A stretch of 64,000 nt of DNA from Leclercia adecarboxylata (GTDB taxonomy: Bacteria; Pseudomonadota; Gammaproteobacteria; Enterobacterales; Enterobacteriaceae), in contig NZ_CP035382.1 in assembly GCF_006874705.1 (NCBI RefSeq), positions 3,968,001-4,032,000 on the forward strand, given 5' to 3'. Below the pieces are notes generated by a model. It was not told where the DNA came from, made no database searches, and worked only from the letters and a program-made list of their open reading frames with translations. Of the stretch, positions 36,610 through 45,342 are shown piece by piece (positions within the stretch are counted from its first letter, which is position 1; every line of letters starts with the position of its first letter). The position numbers and the translations under genes were made by a program.

Positions 36610-37806
36610 CTAGCTGTGATGCGGTTGCTCTTCCAGGGCGACGGGCCATTTGCGAAAGATCAGCACCGACCAGATCAGCGCCGCAAGGGCCGGGATCGCC
36701 CCCAGATAACCGATCGACGCCATCGACAGATGCAGGATCACCTGATTGCCCACCAGCGCACCCGCGCCAATCCCCAGGTTGAAAATACCCGAGAACAGCG
36801 CCATCGCCACGTCCGTGGCATCCGGCGCCAGGGCCAGCACTTTCACCTGCATCCCAAGACCGATAATCATGATTGCCACGCCCCAGACGATGCTCAGCAG
36901 GGCGAGATTTGTCTCACTGCCCGAGGCGGGCAGCAGCAGAAGCAGACACGCCAGCAGCAGGCCAATGGCGCTGCTCACCAGCAGCGAGGCGTGACGGTTG
37001 CCGAGCTTGCCAAACAGCAGGCTGCCGATAATGCCTGCGCCGCCCAGCAGCAACAGCAATACCGTGGCAAAGCTGGCGCTGAACCCGGCGATGGTCTGCA
37101 CAAACGGCTCGATGTAGCTGTAGGCGGTGTAATGGGCTGTCACCACGACGACCGTCAGCAGATAGAGGCTCATCAGCGCCGGACGACGCATCAGCAGCGG
37201 CAGGCTTTTCAGCGAGCCGGAATGCTCACTTGGCAGTTTGGGTAACAGCTTGATCAGACACAGCAGGGTGAACAGCGCCCCGAGCCCAATAACGAAAAAG
37301 GTGGTACGCCAGCCAAATATCTGTCCGACGATGCGGCCGATTGGCAGCCCGAGCACCATCGCCAGCGCGGTGCCGGTGGCCAGCAGGCTCAGGGCCTGAG
37401 CGCGCTTCCCGGCCGGGGCCAGGCGGATCGCCAGCGAAGCGGTAATTGACCAGAAAATGGCGTGCGCGAAGGCAATGCCGATCCGGCTTATCACCAGCAC
37501 CGTGAAGTTCCACGCGAGGAACGACAGCACATGACTGGCAATAAACAGCACAAACAGCCCGATCAGCAGTTTGCGCCGCTCCATCTGGCTGGTGAGCAGC
37601 ATAAAGGGTAACGACATCATCGCCACCACCCAGGCATAGATGGTGAGCATGATCCCCACCTGCGCGGTCTCCATGCCAAAGCTGCTGGCGATATCCGAGA
37701 GCAGGCCGACGGGGACAAATTCAGTGGTATTGAAGATAAAGGCGGCAACGGCGAGCGTGACCACCCGTAGCCACGCGACCCTGCGGGAAACGGTGTTGGT
37801 TGTCAT
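36610..37806 (-). CDS. sotB: sugar efflux transporter SotB (YdeA)
   Basis: The 398-aa, 12-helix MFS protein matches E. coli Sot[61 protein letters not shown] and FYSYIEPF-like helix 8 ([17 protein letters not shown]). It exports arabinose and IPTG-like sugars. It is convergent with marC, as in E. coli, and its 5' side marks the start of a 13-kb insertion relative to the K-12 sotB-ptrR neighbourhood. Confidence 0.95.
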   Translation of the reverse strand: MTTNTVSRRVAWLRVVTLAVAAFIFNTTEFVPVGLLSDIASSFGMETAQVGIMLTIYAWVVAMMSLPFMLLTSQMERRKLLIGLFVLFIASHVLSFLAWNFTVLVISRIGIAFAHAIFWSITASLAIRLAPAGKRAQALSLLATGTALAMVLGLPIGRIVGQIFGWRTTFFVIGLGALFTLLCLIKLLPKLPSEHSGSLKSLPLLMRRPALMSLYLLTVVVVTAHYTAYSYIEPFVQTIAGFSASFATVLLLLLGGAGIIGSLLFGKLGNRHASLLVSSAIGLLLACLLLLLPASGSETNLALLSIVWGVAIMIIGLGMQVKVLALAPDATDVAMALFSGIFNLGIGAGALVGNQVILHLSMASIGYLGAIPALAALIWSVLIFRKWPVALEEQPHHS

Positions 37807-37981
37807 AGGGAAATCCAGGAGTCGTTACGTCAATGAGGTGCGGCGATCTTAAAACCTTCCCTGCTGAAAATACAATCATTTTGTGATTTAGATCTCACTA
37901 TATCCAAAAAGTAATAGCTGGTGAAACAGGGTATTTTCCATGAATATAGGATGCAACATTACGTTAACAGTGGGTAAAGCA

Positions 37982-38776
37982 ATGCAGGAGATTGAGTTTT
38001 ATCTGGTCGATGCGTTCAGTGAAGGCTCGTTTGGCGGCAACCCTGCGGCGGTGTGCCCTTTGCCGGCATGGCTACCGGACGAGACGCTGCTCAATATGAC
38101 GCGGGAGCACAACCAGTCGGAGACCGCTTTTTTCGTGCGCCACCGGGGCGGCATTGAGCTGCGCTGGTTCACCACGCGCGGCGAGGTGAACCTCTGCGGC
38201 CACGCCACTCTGGCGACCGCCTGGGTATTGTTCAACGAGCTGGACTATCCCGACGCCCGCATCCATTTTGATACCGCCTCCGGCAGGCTTACCGTCAGCC
38301 GTGACGGCGACTGGCTGACCCTCGATTTCCCGGCCTGTCCTGGCGAGCCGCAGACCCCGCCGGCAGAGATGCTTGCCGCGCTTGGGATCGAAAACTACGT
38401 CGAGGCCCGCAAGGGGCGCGCCTGGGTGCTGGTGCTGGAAGATCGCCAGCAGGTTGAGGCGGTCACGCCGGATATTCACGCCATGACGCCCGGCGAGCAT
38501 AAAGTGTCGATCACCGCGCGCGGCGAGGGCGAATACGATTTTGTCAGCCGCTTCTTTTCTCCGGGGGCGGCGCTGTGGGAAGATCCGGTCACCGGGTCGG
38601 CCCATACCATGCTGATCCCGTACTGGAGCGAAAAGCTGAATAAAACGTCGCTCTTTGCCCGGCAGGTCTCTGCCCGTGGCGGCGACGTGCGTTGTGAACT
38701 GAAGGGCGACCGGGTGTTAATGAGCGGCAGGGCATCGCTGTATATGAAAGGTCATCTGTTTTTACGCTTACAATAA
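37982..38776 (+). CDS. PhzF-family isomerase-like protein (copy A)
   Basis: The 264-aa product has the diaminopimelate-epimerase-like PhzF fold: YLVDAFSEGSFGGNPAAVCP, the catalytic Glu in HNQSETAFFVR, the INLCGHAT-type motif VNLCGHATLATAWVL and WEDPVTGSAHTMLIPYW. PhzF enzymes isomerise trans-2,3-dihydro-3-hydroxyanthranilate, but enterobacterial homologues outside phenazine clusters have unknown substrates. ATG 37982 is used since it aligns with copy B; a longer start at 37940 exists. It is followed 12 bases later by its paralogue. Confidence 0.85.
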   Translation: MQEIEFYLVDAFSEGSFGGNPAAVCPLPAWLPDETLLNMTREHNQSETAFFVRHRGGIELRWFTTRGEVNLCGHATLATAWVLFNELDYPDARIHFDTASGRLTVSRDGDWLTLDFPACPGEPQTPPAEMLAALGIENYVEARKGRAWVLVLEDRQQVEAVTPDIHAMTPGEHKVSITARGEGEYDFVSRFFSPGAALWEDPVTGSAHTMLIPYWSEKLNKTSLFARQVSARGGDVRCELKGDRVLMSGRASLYMKGHLFLRLQ

Positions 38777-38787
38777 GGGTTAACCCA

Positions 38788-39585
38788 ATGAAAGAAATTG
38801 CCTTTTATCTGGTCGATGCGTTTAGCGATCGCGCGTTTGGTGGGAATCCTGCAGCCGTTTGCCCGCTCGAGGAGTGGCTACCGGATGACGTGCTGTTAAA
38901 GATGGCCCAGCAGCATAACCAGTCGGAAACCGCCTTTTTCGTGCGTACCGACGTGGGCTTTGAACTGCGCTGGTTTACCACTCAGTACGAGATTAACCTT
39001 TGCGGTCACGCCACGCTCGCCAGCGCCCACGTGATTTTTGAGTATCTGGACTACCCACACACCGAGATCGTTTTCTCCACCCGTTTTGTCGGCGACCTGA
39101 AGGTCACCCGCAGCGGCGACTGGTTAACGCTTAACTTCCCGGCGTGGAGCAGCGAGCCGGTAGACAACCCGCCAGCGCTGCTGTTCAGTACCCTCGGCAT
39201 CACCGGGGCGAAGGAGGTGCGGGCAGGGCGCGACTACATGGTGGTGCTGGAGAACCAGCAGCAGGTTGAAGCGTTGACCCCGGATATCGACGGCATGATG
39301 CCGCTGGATAAGATGGTCTGCGTCACCGCCCCGGGGGATGAGTATGACTTTGTCAGCCGCTTCTTCTGCCCGGGCGAGTCGGTGGCGGAAGATCCGGTGA
39401 CCGGCTCCGCCCACAGCATGCTGATCCCGTACTGGAGCGAAAAGCTGGGTAAAACGTCGCTACAGGCCCGTCAGGTCTCGCCCCGCGGCGGCGATCTGCG
39501 CTGCGAGCTGAAGGGCGACCGGGTATTGATTGGCGGCCAGGCGGCGCTCTATCTGAAAGGCACCGTTTACCTGCGCGGCCATTAA
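38788..39585 (+). CDS. PhzF-family isomerase-like protein (copy B)
   Basis: The 265-aa product is a close paralogue of the preceding gene (same YLVDAFSDRAFGGNPAAVCP start, HNQSETAFFVR, INLCGHATLASAHVI, AEDPVTGSAHSMLIPYWSEK). The two genes share long identical blocks, so they arose by tandem duplication and form one operon. The conserved Glu and Cys-Gly-His-Ala motifs are intact in both. Function unknown; the pair could form a hetero-oligomer. It is convergent and overlaps the next gene by four bases. Confidence 0.85.
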   Translation: MKEIAFYLVDAFSDRAFGGNPAAVCPLEEWLPDDVLLKMAQQHNQSETAFFVRTDVGFELRWFTTQYEINLCGHATLASAHVIFEYLDYPHTEIVFSTRFVGDLKVTRSGDWLTLNFPAWSSEPVDNPPALLFSTLGITGAKEVRAGRDYMVVLENQQQVEALTPDIDGMMPLDKMVCVTAPGDEYDFVSRFFCPGESVAEDPVTGSAHSMLIPYWSEKLGKTSLQARQVSPRGGDLRCELKGDRVLIGGQAALYLKGTVYLRGH

Positions 39586-40118
39586 AAGCCTTTGTTGTGC
39601 TTCAGCCACTCCACCTCTTCGGGGGTGGATGGGCGATTAAGCAGGCTGTTGCGGTGCGGGTAGCGGCCAAAGTGCTCAATAATCGCCCGGTGCTTGATTT
39701 CCGCATTCAGAAAGCCCGGCACGTTCAGGGCGGTGAACAGCCGCTCTGCCTCCTGATGAATCACCCGTGATTCCGCATGCATCATCGGCAGCAGCGAGAC
39801 GCCTTTTTCGTTGCTGTCCAGCTCCTGCCACATCGGCTGATAAACCAGCTCCTGGGAGAGGATCAGCGCCATGCCGTCCTGCTGCCAGGCGCGTGCGTCG
39901 TTGCGGTTCAGGTTGCGCGAGAGTTGATCGAGCAAAACGATCTCCGCCAGCCGTCCGTGCGGCGTGTCCCGCCAGTGAAACAGCTCCCCACGACAGGCGG
40001 CCTGCCACAACGGGTAGAAGCGGTGTTTGCACTGGGCGTCGAAATCATCATTGCGGGAAAACCAGAGCGGTTGATGCTGGTCGTGAAACCAGAATTCAAG
40101 CAGAGAAGCGTATTCCAT
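39582..40118 (-). CDS. DUF924 family protein
   Basis: The 178-aa product starts MEYASLLEFWFHDQHQPLWF and shows the DUF924 pattern: LAEIVLLDQLSRNLNRNDAR, PMMHAESRVIHQEAERLF, IIEHFGRYPHRNSLLNRPST and EVEWL near the end. It is a TPR-like helical protein of unknown biochemical role. GGAA precedes ATG 40118; ATG 40151 would add 11 residues. The gene abuts a REP array on its 5' side. Confidence 0.85.
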   Translation of the reverse strand: MEYASLLEFWFHDQHQPLWFSRNDDFDAQCKHRFYPLWQAACRGELFHWRDTPHGRLAEIVLLDQLSRNLNRNDARAWQQDGMALILSQELVYQPMWQELDSNEKGVSLLPMMHAESRVIHQEAERLFTALNVPGFLNAEIKHRAIIEHFGRYPHRNSLLNRPSTPEEVEWLKHNKGF

Positions 40119-40157
40119 GGCGGGTTCCGGCGTTGGGGTTAAGGCGCTCATACAAAT

Positions 40158-40621
40158 GTAGGCCGGGTAAGGCGTAGCCGCCACCCGGCGTGGTTTGGCA
40201 CCCTGAGGTCTGCAACGCCGGGCGGTGCTGGCGCTTGCCCGGCCCACGGTGTGGTGCGGTTTTTGTAGGCCGGGTAAGGCGCAGCCGCCACCCGGCGTGG
40301 TTTGGCACCCTGAGGTCTGCAACGCCGGGCGGCGCTGGCGCTTGCCCGGCCTACGATGTGGTGCGGTTTTTGTAAGCCGGGTAAGGCGCAGCCGCCACCC
40401 GGCGTGGTTTGACATCCTGCGGTCTGCATCGCCGGGCGGCGCTGGCGCTTGCCCGGCCTACGGTATGGTGCGGTTTTTGTAGGACGGGTAAGGCGTAGCC
40501 GCCACCCGGCGTGGTTTGGCACCCAGCGGTCTGCAACGCCGGGCGGCGCTGGCGCTTGCCCGGCCTACGGTGCGGTGCGGTTTTTGTAGGACGGGTAAGG
40601 CGTAGCCGCCACCCGGCAAAC
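40158..40621. repeat. 107-bp tandem BIME array (4.4 units)
   Basis: The unit starts GTAGGCCGGGTAAGGCG and contains two inverted REP hairpins (GCCGGGTAAGG / CCACCCGGCG and CGCCGGGCGGCGC / GCCCGGCCTAC). Units begin at 40158, 40265, 40372, 40479 and 40586, an exact 107-base period; the last is truncated. It fills the whole gap between the DUF924 and SDR genes, and there is no gene in it. Confidence 0.95.
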
Positions 40622-40633
40622 AGGCCGCACAAC

Positions 40634-41311
40634 TCACCCCAGCGACGCCCCACCGCACAGCACCAGCTCCTGCCCGGTGATGGGCGCGGCCTCGGCGCTC
40701 AGCAGATAGTTGACCATCGCCGCCACCTCTTCCGAGGCGATCAGCCTCCCCATCGGCGGCATTTTTGGCGGTGACGTTTGCCGTCCGGGCGCACTCAACA
40801 TCGGGGTCTGCGTCGCACCCGGGGCCACCACATTGGCGGTGATCCCGCGCGGAGCCAGCTCCGCCGCCCAGCTGCGCACCATCCCAACCAGCGCCGCCTT
40901 GGTCGCAACATACTGCGAGCGCCCGGCCGCTCCCCGTGAGGTGCGGCTGCCGATAGCGATCAGCCGTCCACCCGCGCTCATCCGCGGGGCAAAGTGGTTA
41001 AACAGGATCTCGGCGGCGTGGATATGCAGCCCCCACAGACGAGCGCTGACCGCCGGATCCAGTTCGCCGAGCGGGGCGGCCGCCATCATTCCTGCGGCAT
41101 GGACGATCGCCTGCGGCACCGGCAGGGTATTGAGCGTGGCGCTGAACGTGACGCTGTCACTTAAATCCACGCTCAGGCTGGTAAAGTTCGGGTGTCCGCA
41201 CTCCACTTCGCGTCGGCTTAAGCCCGTCACCTGCCAGCCTTCCGCCAGCAGGCGTTTGACGATAGCTTCGCCGATGCCCGAGCTGGCACCGGTGACAATC
41301 GCATGGCGCAT
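40634..41311 (-). CDS. SDR-family oxidoreductase of the sugar-acid cluster
   Basis: The 225-aa product is a complete classical SDR: VTGASSGIGEAIVKRL, HAAGMMAAAPLGEL (NAG-like), IGSRTSRGAAGRSQYVATKAALVGMV with Ser, Tyr and Lys, and VVAPGATQTPM. It starts one base after the YhcH-like gene and is the last gene of the minus-strand operon. It could oxidise or reduce the sugar acid or a free hydroxy/keto intermediate of the pathway; the substrate is unknown. Confidence 0.85.
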   Translation of the reverse strand: MRHAIVTGASSGIGEAIVKRLLAEGWQVTGLSRREVECGHPNFTSLSVDLSDSVTFSATLNTLPVPQAIVHAAGMMAAAPLGELDPAVSARLWGLHIHAAEILFNHFAPRMSAGGRLIAIGSRTSRGAAGRSQYVATKAALVGMVRSWAAELAPRGITANVVAPGATQTPMLSAPGRQTSPPKMPPMGRLIASEEVAAMVNYLLSAEAAPITGQELVLCGGASLG

Positions 41312-41312
41312 A

Positions 41313-41783
41313 TCACACCTCCAGCAGGGCGCGTGGCACCTTGAACACCGCCTTGCGCACGGTCATCGTCGCGTTCACCGCGCACAGCGCCTGATGCGGC
41401 TCGCCTGGGAGAAACACCGCAAAATCCCCGCTGCGTAAGGTAATGCTCACCGGATGTCCCGCCCCGGCAGCAATCCACAGATCCGGTTTGCGCTCTTCGT
41501 CGCCGACCTGCGCGACAGACTGCATCCCGGCGTGGATCGTCTCTTCACCCGCAAGCACCACCTGAATATCGGCATACAAATAGTGATATTCGGTATGACG
41601 CTCGGCCTGCGGCTGAGTCTGCGCCGGGCCGATATGGCAGAACCACGGACAGCCTTGCGGCTGCCAGCGTCCATCATCCCGGGCGATGAGCGCCGTCAGG
41701 GAACAGTCCGGGCGCTCGAGGATCGCCCGCAGCACCGGCGGGAGCCCCGCCAGCGGCAGGGCGTTAAGATGACCAATAATCAC
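41313..41783 (-). CDS. YhcH/YjgK/YiaL family protein
   Basis: The 156-aa cupin-like product contains IIGHLNALPLAGLPPVLRAI, ERHTEYHYLYADIQVVLAGE and the metal-binding FLPGEPHQALCAV (His, Glu). Members (YhcH of the nan operon, YiaL) are linked to sialic acid and unusual sugar use and are thought to act on sugar anomers. The GTG start at 41783 has AAAGGAG at good distance and overlaps the previous stop as GTGA. Its presence beside a sialidase-fold protein points to an acidic sugar substrate. Confidence 0.85.
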   Translation of the reverse strand: MIIGHLNALPLAGLPPVLRAILERPDCSLTALIARDDGRWQPQGCPWFCHIGPAQTQPQAERHTEYHYLYADIQVVLAGEETIHAGMQSVAQVGDEERKPDLWIAAGAGHPVSITLRSGDFAVFLPGEPHQALCAVNATMTVRKAVFKVPRALLEV

Positions 41784-42949
41784 TGTTGCGGCTCCTTTAC
41801 CCACTCCGGCGACACGCGCACATACTTGATCGCCTGGCGGAAGTAGGTGTAGGCGATATGCAGCGACCCGTCGGCACCCTGTTTGATGCTGGGATAGGAG
41901 AACTCGCGGTTCAGTTTCTCCAGCGAGTTGTTAGTCATGCAGTAGCCGTCACCCTCGTCGAGATTGCGCTGCCAGGCCCAGCTTTTCCCGCCGTCGTTGG
42001 ATATTGCCACCGTCATTGGCGCGCGTGGGGCGCCCCAGAAGGCGGCGCGACCGTGGGTCACCTCCGGCTCTTTACGGCCATCGCCGTCGTCGATCTCGTC
42101 ATACAGCGAGGCGCGGCGCTCCAGCGCACCCGCCGCGCTCATGTGGTTGAACACCAGCGCCAGCTCGCCGCTGGCAAGGGTGGTGACCTGAATCGACGAG
42201 TTGTTGTTCGGCAGCGCTGTAGGTTCCGGCACCGACCAGCTTTCACCGTTGTCCAGCGACTGGCTGATATAGATATTGTCCGCCCAGCGGCTGCGATACA
42301 GCGCCACCAGATGGCCGTTATTCAGGGCGGTGATGTTCATGTGCACGCAGCCCAGGCTCTCCGGCACCTCGACGTCGCGCCAGCTTTTACCCTGGTCTTC
42401 GGAGATTTTCACCGCGCTGATGTCGTCGTTACCCACCCATTTTTCGCCCGGCTGGGTGCGGCAGTAGAAGACCGGCAGCAGCCAGGTGCCGTTCTCCAGC
42501 ACCACAATGGGCTGGCGAATAAAGGTGCCGGGCTTATCCAGCAGGGTGGCAATCTCGCCCCAGCTTTTACCCAAATCCGCAGATTTGCGGTAACGGACGA
42601 TGGCGGTGTCCTGGTTGCCGGAGAGCTGCGCGGTCCACAGCAGCCACAGCACGTTGTCCGGGGCGAGGAACAGCACCGGGTTCTGCTCCGAGCGGCTGGC
42701 GTCGTCCGACAGCTTCACCGCTTCGCTCCACTGGTTGCTGCCCGGGGCCAGGCGCGACCCCCACACTGAAATATCAGCGATCCCTTCCTGCGTGCCGCCA
42801 AACCAGACGCACATCAGGGTACCATCCGGCAGCGGCAGCAGGTTCGCGGCGTGGTTCTGCGGGCAGGAAGAGGGCAGCATCGCCGTTTCCACGCGGGCAT
42901 CCTGCGGCTGCGGGCGAACAATCCCGTCACGGGTTACGGTTACAGACAT
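41780..42949 (-). CDS. sialidase-fold (BNR/Asp-box) protein, cytosolic
   Basis: The 389-aa product is a six-bladed sialidase-like propeller with several Asp-boxes: SADLGKSWGE, SEDQGKSWRD, SLDNGESWSV and SNDGGKSWAW. An Arg-rich start and HAANLLPLPDGTLMCVWFGG are typical of the exo-sialidase family. There is no signal peptide (MSVTVTRDGI), so it would act inside the cell on an imported glycoside or anhydro-sugar, unlike secreted sialidases. Lyases and isomerases also use this fold. The start follows the symporter stop by one base. Confidence 0.85.
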   Translation of the reverse strand: MSVTVTRDGIVRPQPQDARVETAMLPSSCPQNHAANLLPLPDGTLMCVWFGGTQEGIADISVWGSRLAPGSNQWSEAVKLSDDASRSEQNPVLFLAPDNVLWLLWTAQLSGNQDTAIVRYRKSADLGKSWGEIATLLDKPGTFIRQPIVVLENGTWLLPVFYCRTQPGEKWVGNDDISAVKISEDQGKSWRDVEVPESLGCVHMNITALNNGHLVALYRSRWADNIYISQSLDNGESWSVPEPTALPNNNSSIQVTTLASGELALVFNHMSAAGALERRASLYDEIDDGDGRKEPEVTHGRAAFWGAPRAPMTVAISNDGGKSWAWQRNLDEGDGYCMTNNSLEKLNREFSYPSIKQGADGSLHIAYTYFRQAIKYVRVSPEWVKEPQQ

Positions 42950-42950
42950 A

Positions 42951-44363
42951 TCAGACTCCATTATGTTGAACAGGGGCAGGCGCTTTGCGATCCGCTTTAT
43001 TCGGGATCAGACGGTCGAGGACCATAATCACCGCCGGGGTGATCAGCGCGATATACATATTGTTAATGCCAAACGGGTCGCCCAGCAGATACCAGAGGGA
43101 GGTCACCACGCAGGCACCAATCAGGCCGGCGTTGGCACCCCGGGTGCTCTTAAAGAACGGGGCATAGAAGGCAATGACCGCCACCACCGTAATCGACAGA
43201 CGAATGGCGCGGGTGAAGAAGGACAGCTTCAGCACTTCCGGCACCAGCAGGACGAAAATCAGCGGCAGGAAGCCAATCAGCAGCGACATCCAGCGGGTGG
43301 CTTTAAACTCCTGCTCCGGGGTGGGGTTGCGGTACGGCACGTAGAAATCTTTCACTACCAGCGAGGCGATAGCCAGCGCCACGGTACTCACGCTCACGAA
43401 GATTGACGCTACAAGTGACGTTGTCACCAGACCGGCCAGCCACGGGTTCATGTCCTGCAGGAAGATCGGCATGGCGTACAGGCTGTCGATCTCCGGGTGC
43501 AGATACTTCGCCGCCACGCCAATCACCGCAATCGCCAGGGCAATCGGCAGGCAGAAGAAGAACGCCACCCAGGTGGAGCGTTTGGCCGACTTCACATCTT
43601 TGGTGGAGGAGATGGCCTGGATCACAAACTGGGTACAGAAGATGGAGCCGATGGTGCCGATCAGCCAGGCGAAGATGGTGCTGGCGCCAATGTTGCCATC
43701 CCAGGTCCAGTAGTACGACGGCATCTGCTCAATCATTGGCGTAAAGCCGCCGGTTTTGGAGAGCGCGAAGCCCATGATCACCAGGATACCGAAATACTTG
43801 AGAGCGCTGTGCAGCAGCGTGACCCAGGCCACGCCCTTCATGCCGCCAAAGGCGAAGTAGAAGGTACTGACTACCGCAGTGATAAAGGCCGCGACCGGCA
43901 GGTTGACCTTCAGCACGGTGGAGATGGCCGCCGCGCCGGAGACATAGTTGCCGACGTTCACCAGCAGCAGGGCGTAAATCATGATGATCGAGATAATGTT
44001 TTTGGTGCTGGTGCCGTACTTCTCGGCAATCGCCCCGGAGATGGTGATTTTGCCGGTGCTATAGATGCGCTTCACCAGCAACAGGCCAAACAGCGGGAAG
44101 CCAATCGCCGCGCCAATCACCGACCAGGAGGCGGCAAAACCATCCTCGAACGCCGCCTGGGCGGTGCCAATGGTGGATTTGGCGCCGATGTATTCGGACA
44201 TCAGCAGGATCCCGACGATAAACGCCGGCATCGCCCGGGAGCCCTCCATAAAATCGCCGGAGTTTTTACTGCGCAACCGGAAGGTCAGCCAGGTGGTAAA
44301 CAGGATGTAGACAATCACAATGCCTACGATGATCAGGGTATCTTCAGCGGTAAAATTGTTCAT
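42951..44363 (-). CDS. sodium:solute symporter (SSS family)
   Basis: The 470-aa product has about 13 helices with SSS features: FMEGSRAMPAFIVGILLMSE, IGAKSTIGTAQAAFEDGFAA, and TKDVKSAKRSTWVAFFFCLP. It should import the cluster's substrate with sodium. SSS proteins include SiaT-type sialic acid carriers, but no specific residues allow that call here. It lies 77 bases after the aldolase gene. Confidence 0.9.
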   Translation of the reverse strand: MNNFTAEDTLIIVGIVIVYILFTTWLTFRLRSKNSGDFMEGSRAMPAFIVGILLMSEYIGAKSTIGTAQAAFEDGFAASWSVIGAAIGFPLFGLLLVKRIYSTGKITISGAIAEKYGTSTKNIISIIMIYALLLVNVGNYVSGAAAISTVLKVNLPVAAFITAVVSTFYFAFGGMKGVAWVTLLHSALKYFGILVIMGFALSKTGGFTPMIEQMPSYYWTWDGNIGASTIFAWLIGTIGSIFCTQFVIQAISSTKDVKSAKRSTWVAFFFCLPIALAIAVIGVAAKYLHPEIDSLYAMPIFLQDMNPWLAGLVTTSLVASIFVSVSTVALAIASLVVKDFYVPYRNPTPEQEFKATRWMSLLIGFLPLIFVLLVPEVLKLSFFTRAIRLSITVVAVIAFYAPFFKSTRGANAGLIGACVVTSLWYLLGDPFGINNMYIALITPAVIMVLDRLIPNKADRKAPAPVQHNGV

Positions 44364-44440
44364 CTTTGCCTCTCTTCAGGGCGTAGGAAACCTGGGCGCC
44401 CGCGGCACCCGGTATTCTTATGGACGAAATCAAACGTCGG

Positions 44441-45325
44441 TTACTGCAGTGACTTCGTCACTATCTGGCGGATCTGTTCAGTCTGTTGCGCATCAAAAGC
44501 CACCGCGTAGCGGCTTTCACCCACCTCTTCGCCCATCACCTGCAGCGCCTTTTTCACGGCGGCCGGAGAGAAGGCAATTTTATATAAATTCGTTCGCAGC
44601 TCGGTGACGCTCTCCTGCGCCTGACGCGAGCCGTCAATATCGCCCGCCTGGTAACGCGCCCAGATGGCGTTGATCGCCGACGGGGCGACGTTCGCCAGCC
44701 CGGAAATACAGGCGGAACAGCCCTCGACAAAGCCCTGGTGGATCAGCGAGTCCGGGCCGTTCAGCACGGCGAAATCCTCGATGCCCTGGGCAGCCTTCAG
44801 GAAACCGCTCAGGCTCTCATAGCTGCCCGCGCTGTCCTTAATGCCGATGATGTTCGGGTGCGAAGCCAGCACCCGCGCGGTGTGCGGTTCAATAGTGTTG
44901 CCGGTGCGCGCCGGGATGTTGTAGAGAAATACCGGCACCGTGAGGGCATCGGCGATGGCGGTGTAATGGGCGATCAGCTCCGCCTGGGTCAGGGGCACAA
45001 ACCATGGGGTGATCACCGAGACCGCATCTACGCCCAGGGCTTCGACCTGCTTGCCGAGACGAATAGTGGCGCGGGTGGAGATCTCCCCGATGTGCGCCAC
45101 CACCGGCGCACGGCCTGCGACCTCTTCCACGCAGGTGCGGGTGACGGCCACCTTTTCCTCTTCGGTCAGCACAAAGAACTCACCGTTGGTACCGCCGCAG
45201 AAAATACCGTTTCCCGCCGCCAGCTGGCGCTGGATCTGGCGTTTCAGTCCCGGCAGATGCAGCGCGCCATCCTCCGTAAAAGGGGTGACGATTGCCGTCA
45301 GCACGCCTTCAATCTTGTTACGCAT
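44441..45325 (-). CDS. DapA/NanA-family aldolase or dehydratase
   Basis: The 294-aa (beta/alpha)8 barrel carries the Schiff-base Lys163 (IIGIKDSAGSYE), Tyr135 (VFLYNIPARTG) and the carboxylate-binding loop GGTNGEF. Family members cleave 2-keto-3-deoxy sugar acids (sialic acid, KDG) to pyruvate plus an aldehyde, or make dihydrodipicolinate. A catabolic aldolase is favoured here because of the transporter, alcohol dehydrogenase and tetronate kinase around it. The specificity is unknown. Confidence 0.88.
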   Translation of the reverse strand: MRNKIEGVLTAIVTPFTEDGALHLPGLKRQIQRQLAAGNGIFCGGTNGEFFVLTEEEKVAVTRTCVEEVAGRAPVVAHIGEISTRATIRLGKQVEALGVDAVSVITPWFVPLTQAELIAHYTAIADALTVPVFLYNIPARTGNTIEPHTARVLASHPNIIGIKDSAGSYESLSGFLKAAQGIEDFAVLNGPDSLIHQGFVEGCSACISGLANVAPSAINAIWARYQAGDIDGSRQAQESVTELRTNLYKIAFSPAAVKKALQVMGEEVGESRYAVAFDAQQTEQIRQIVTKSLQ

Positions 45326-45342
45326 TTCTCACTCCTTCGATG

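Noticed and set aside
40158-40621. CRISPR array
   Set aside because: The whole 107-bp unit repeats, including what would be spacers, and each unit is built of REP hairpins; no cas genes are near.
43497-44510. 337-codon plus-strand open frame opposite the SSS symporter
   Set aside because: Its sequence is a His/Asp/Gly-rich shadow of the transporter's hydrophobic codons, without domain or ribosome-binding site.
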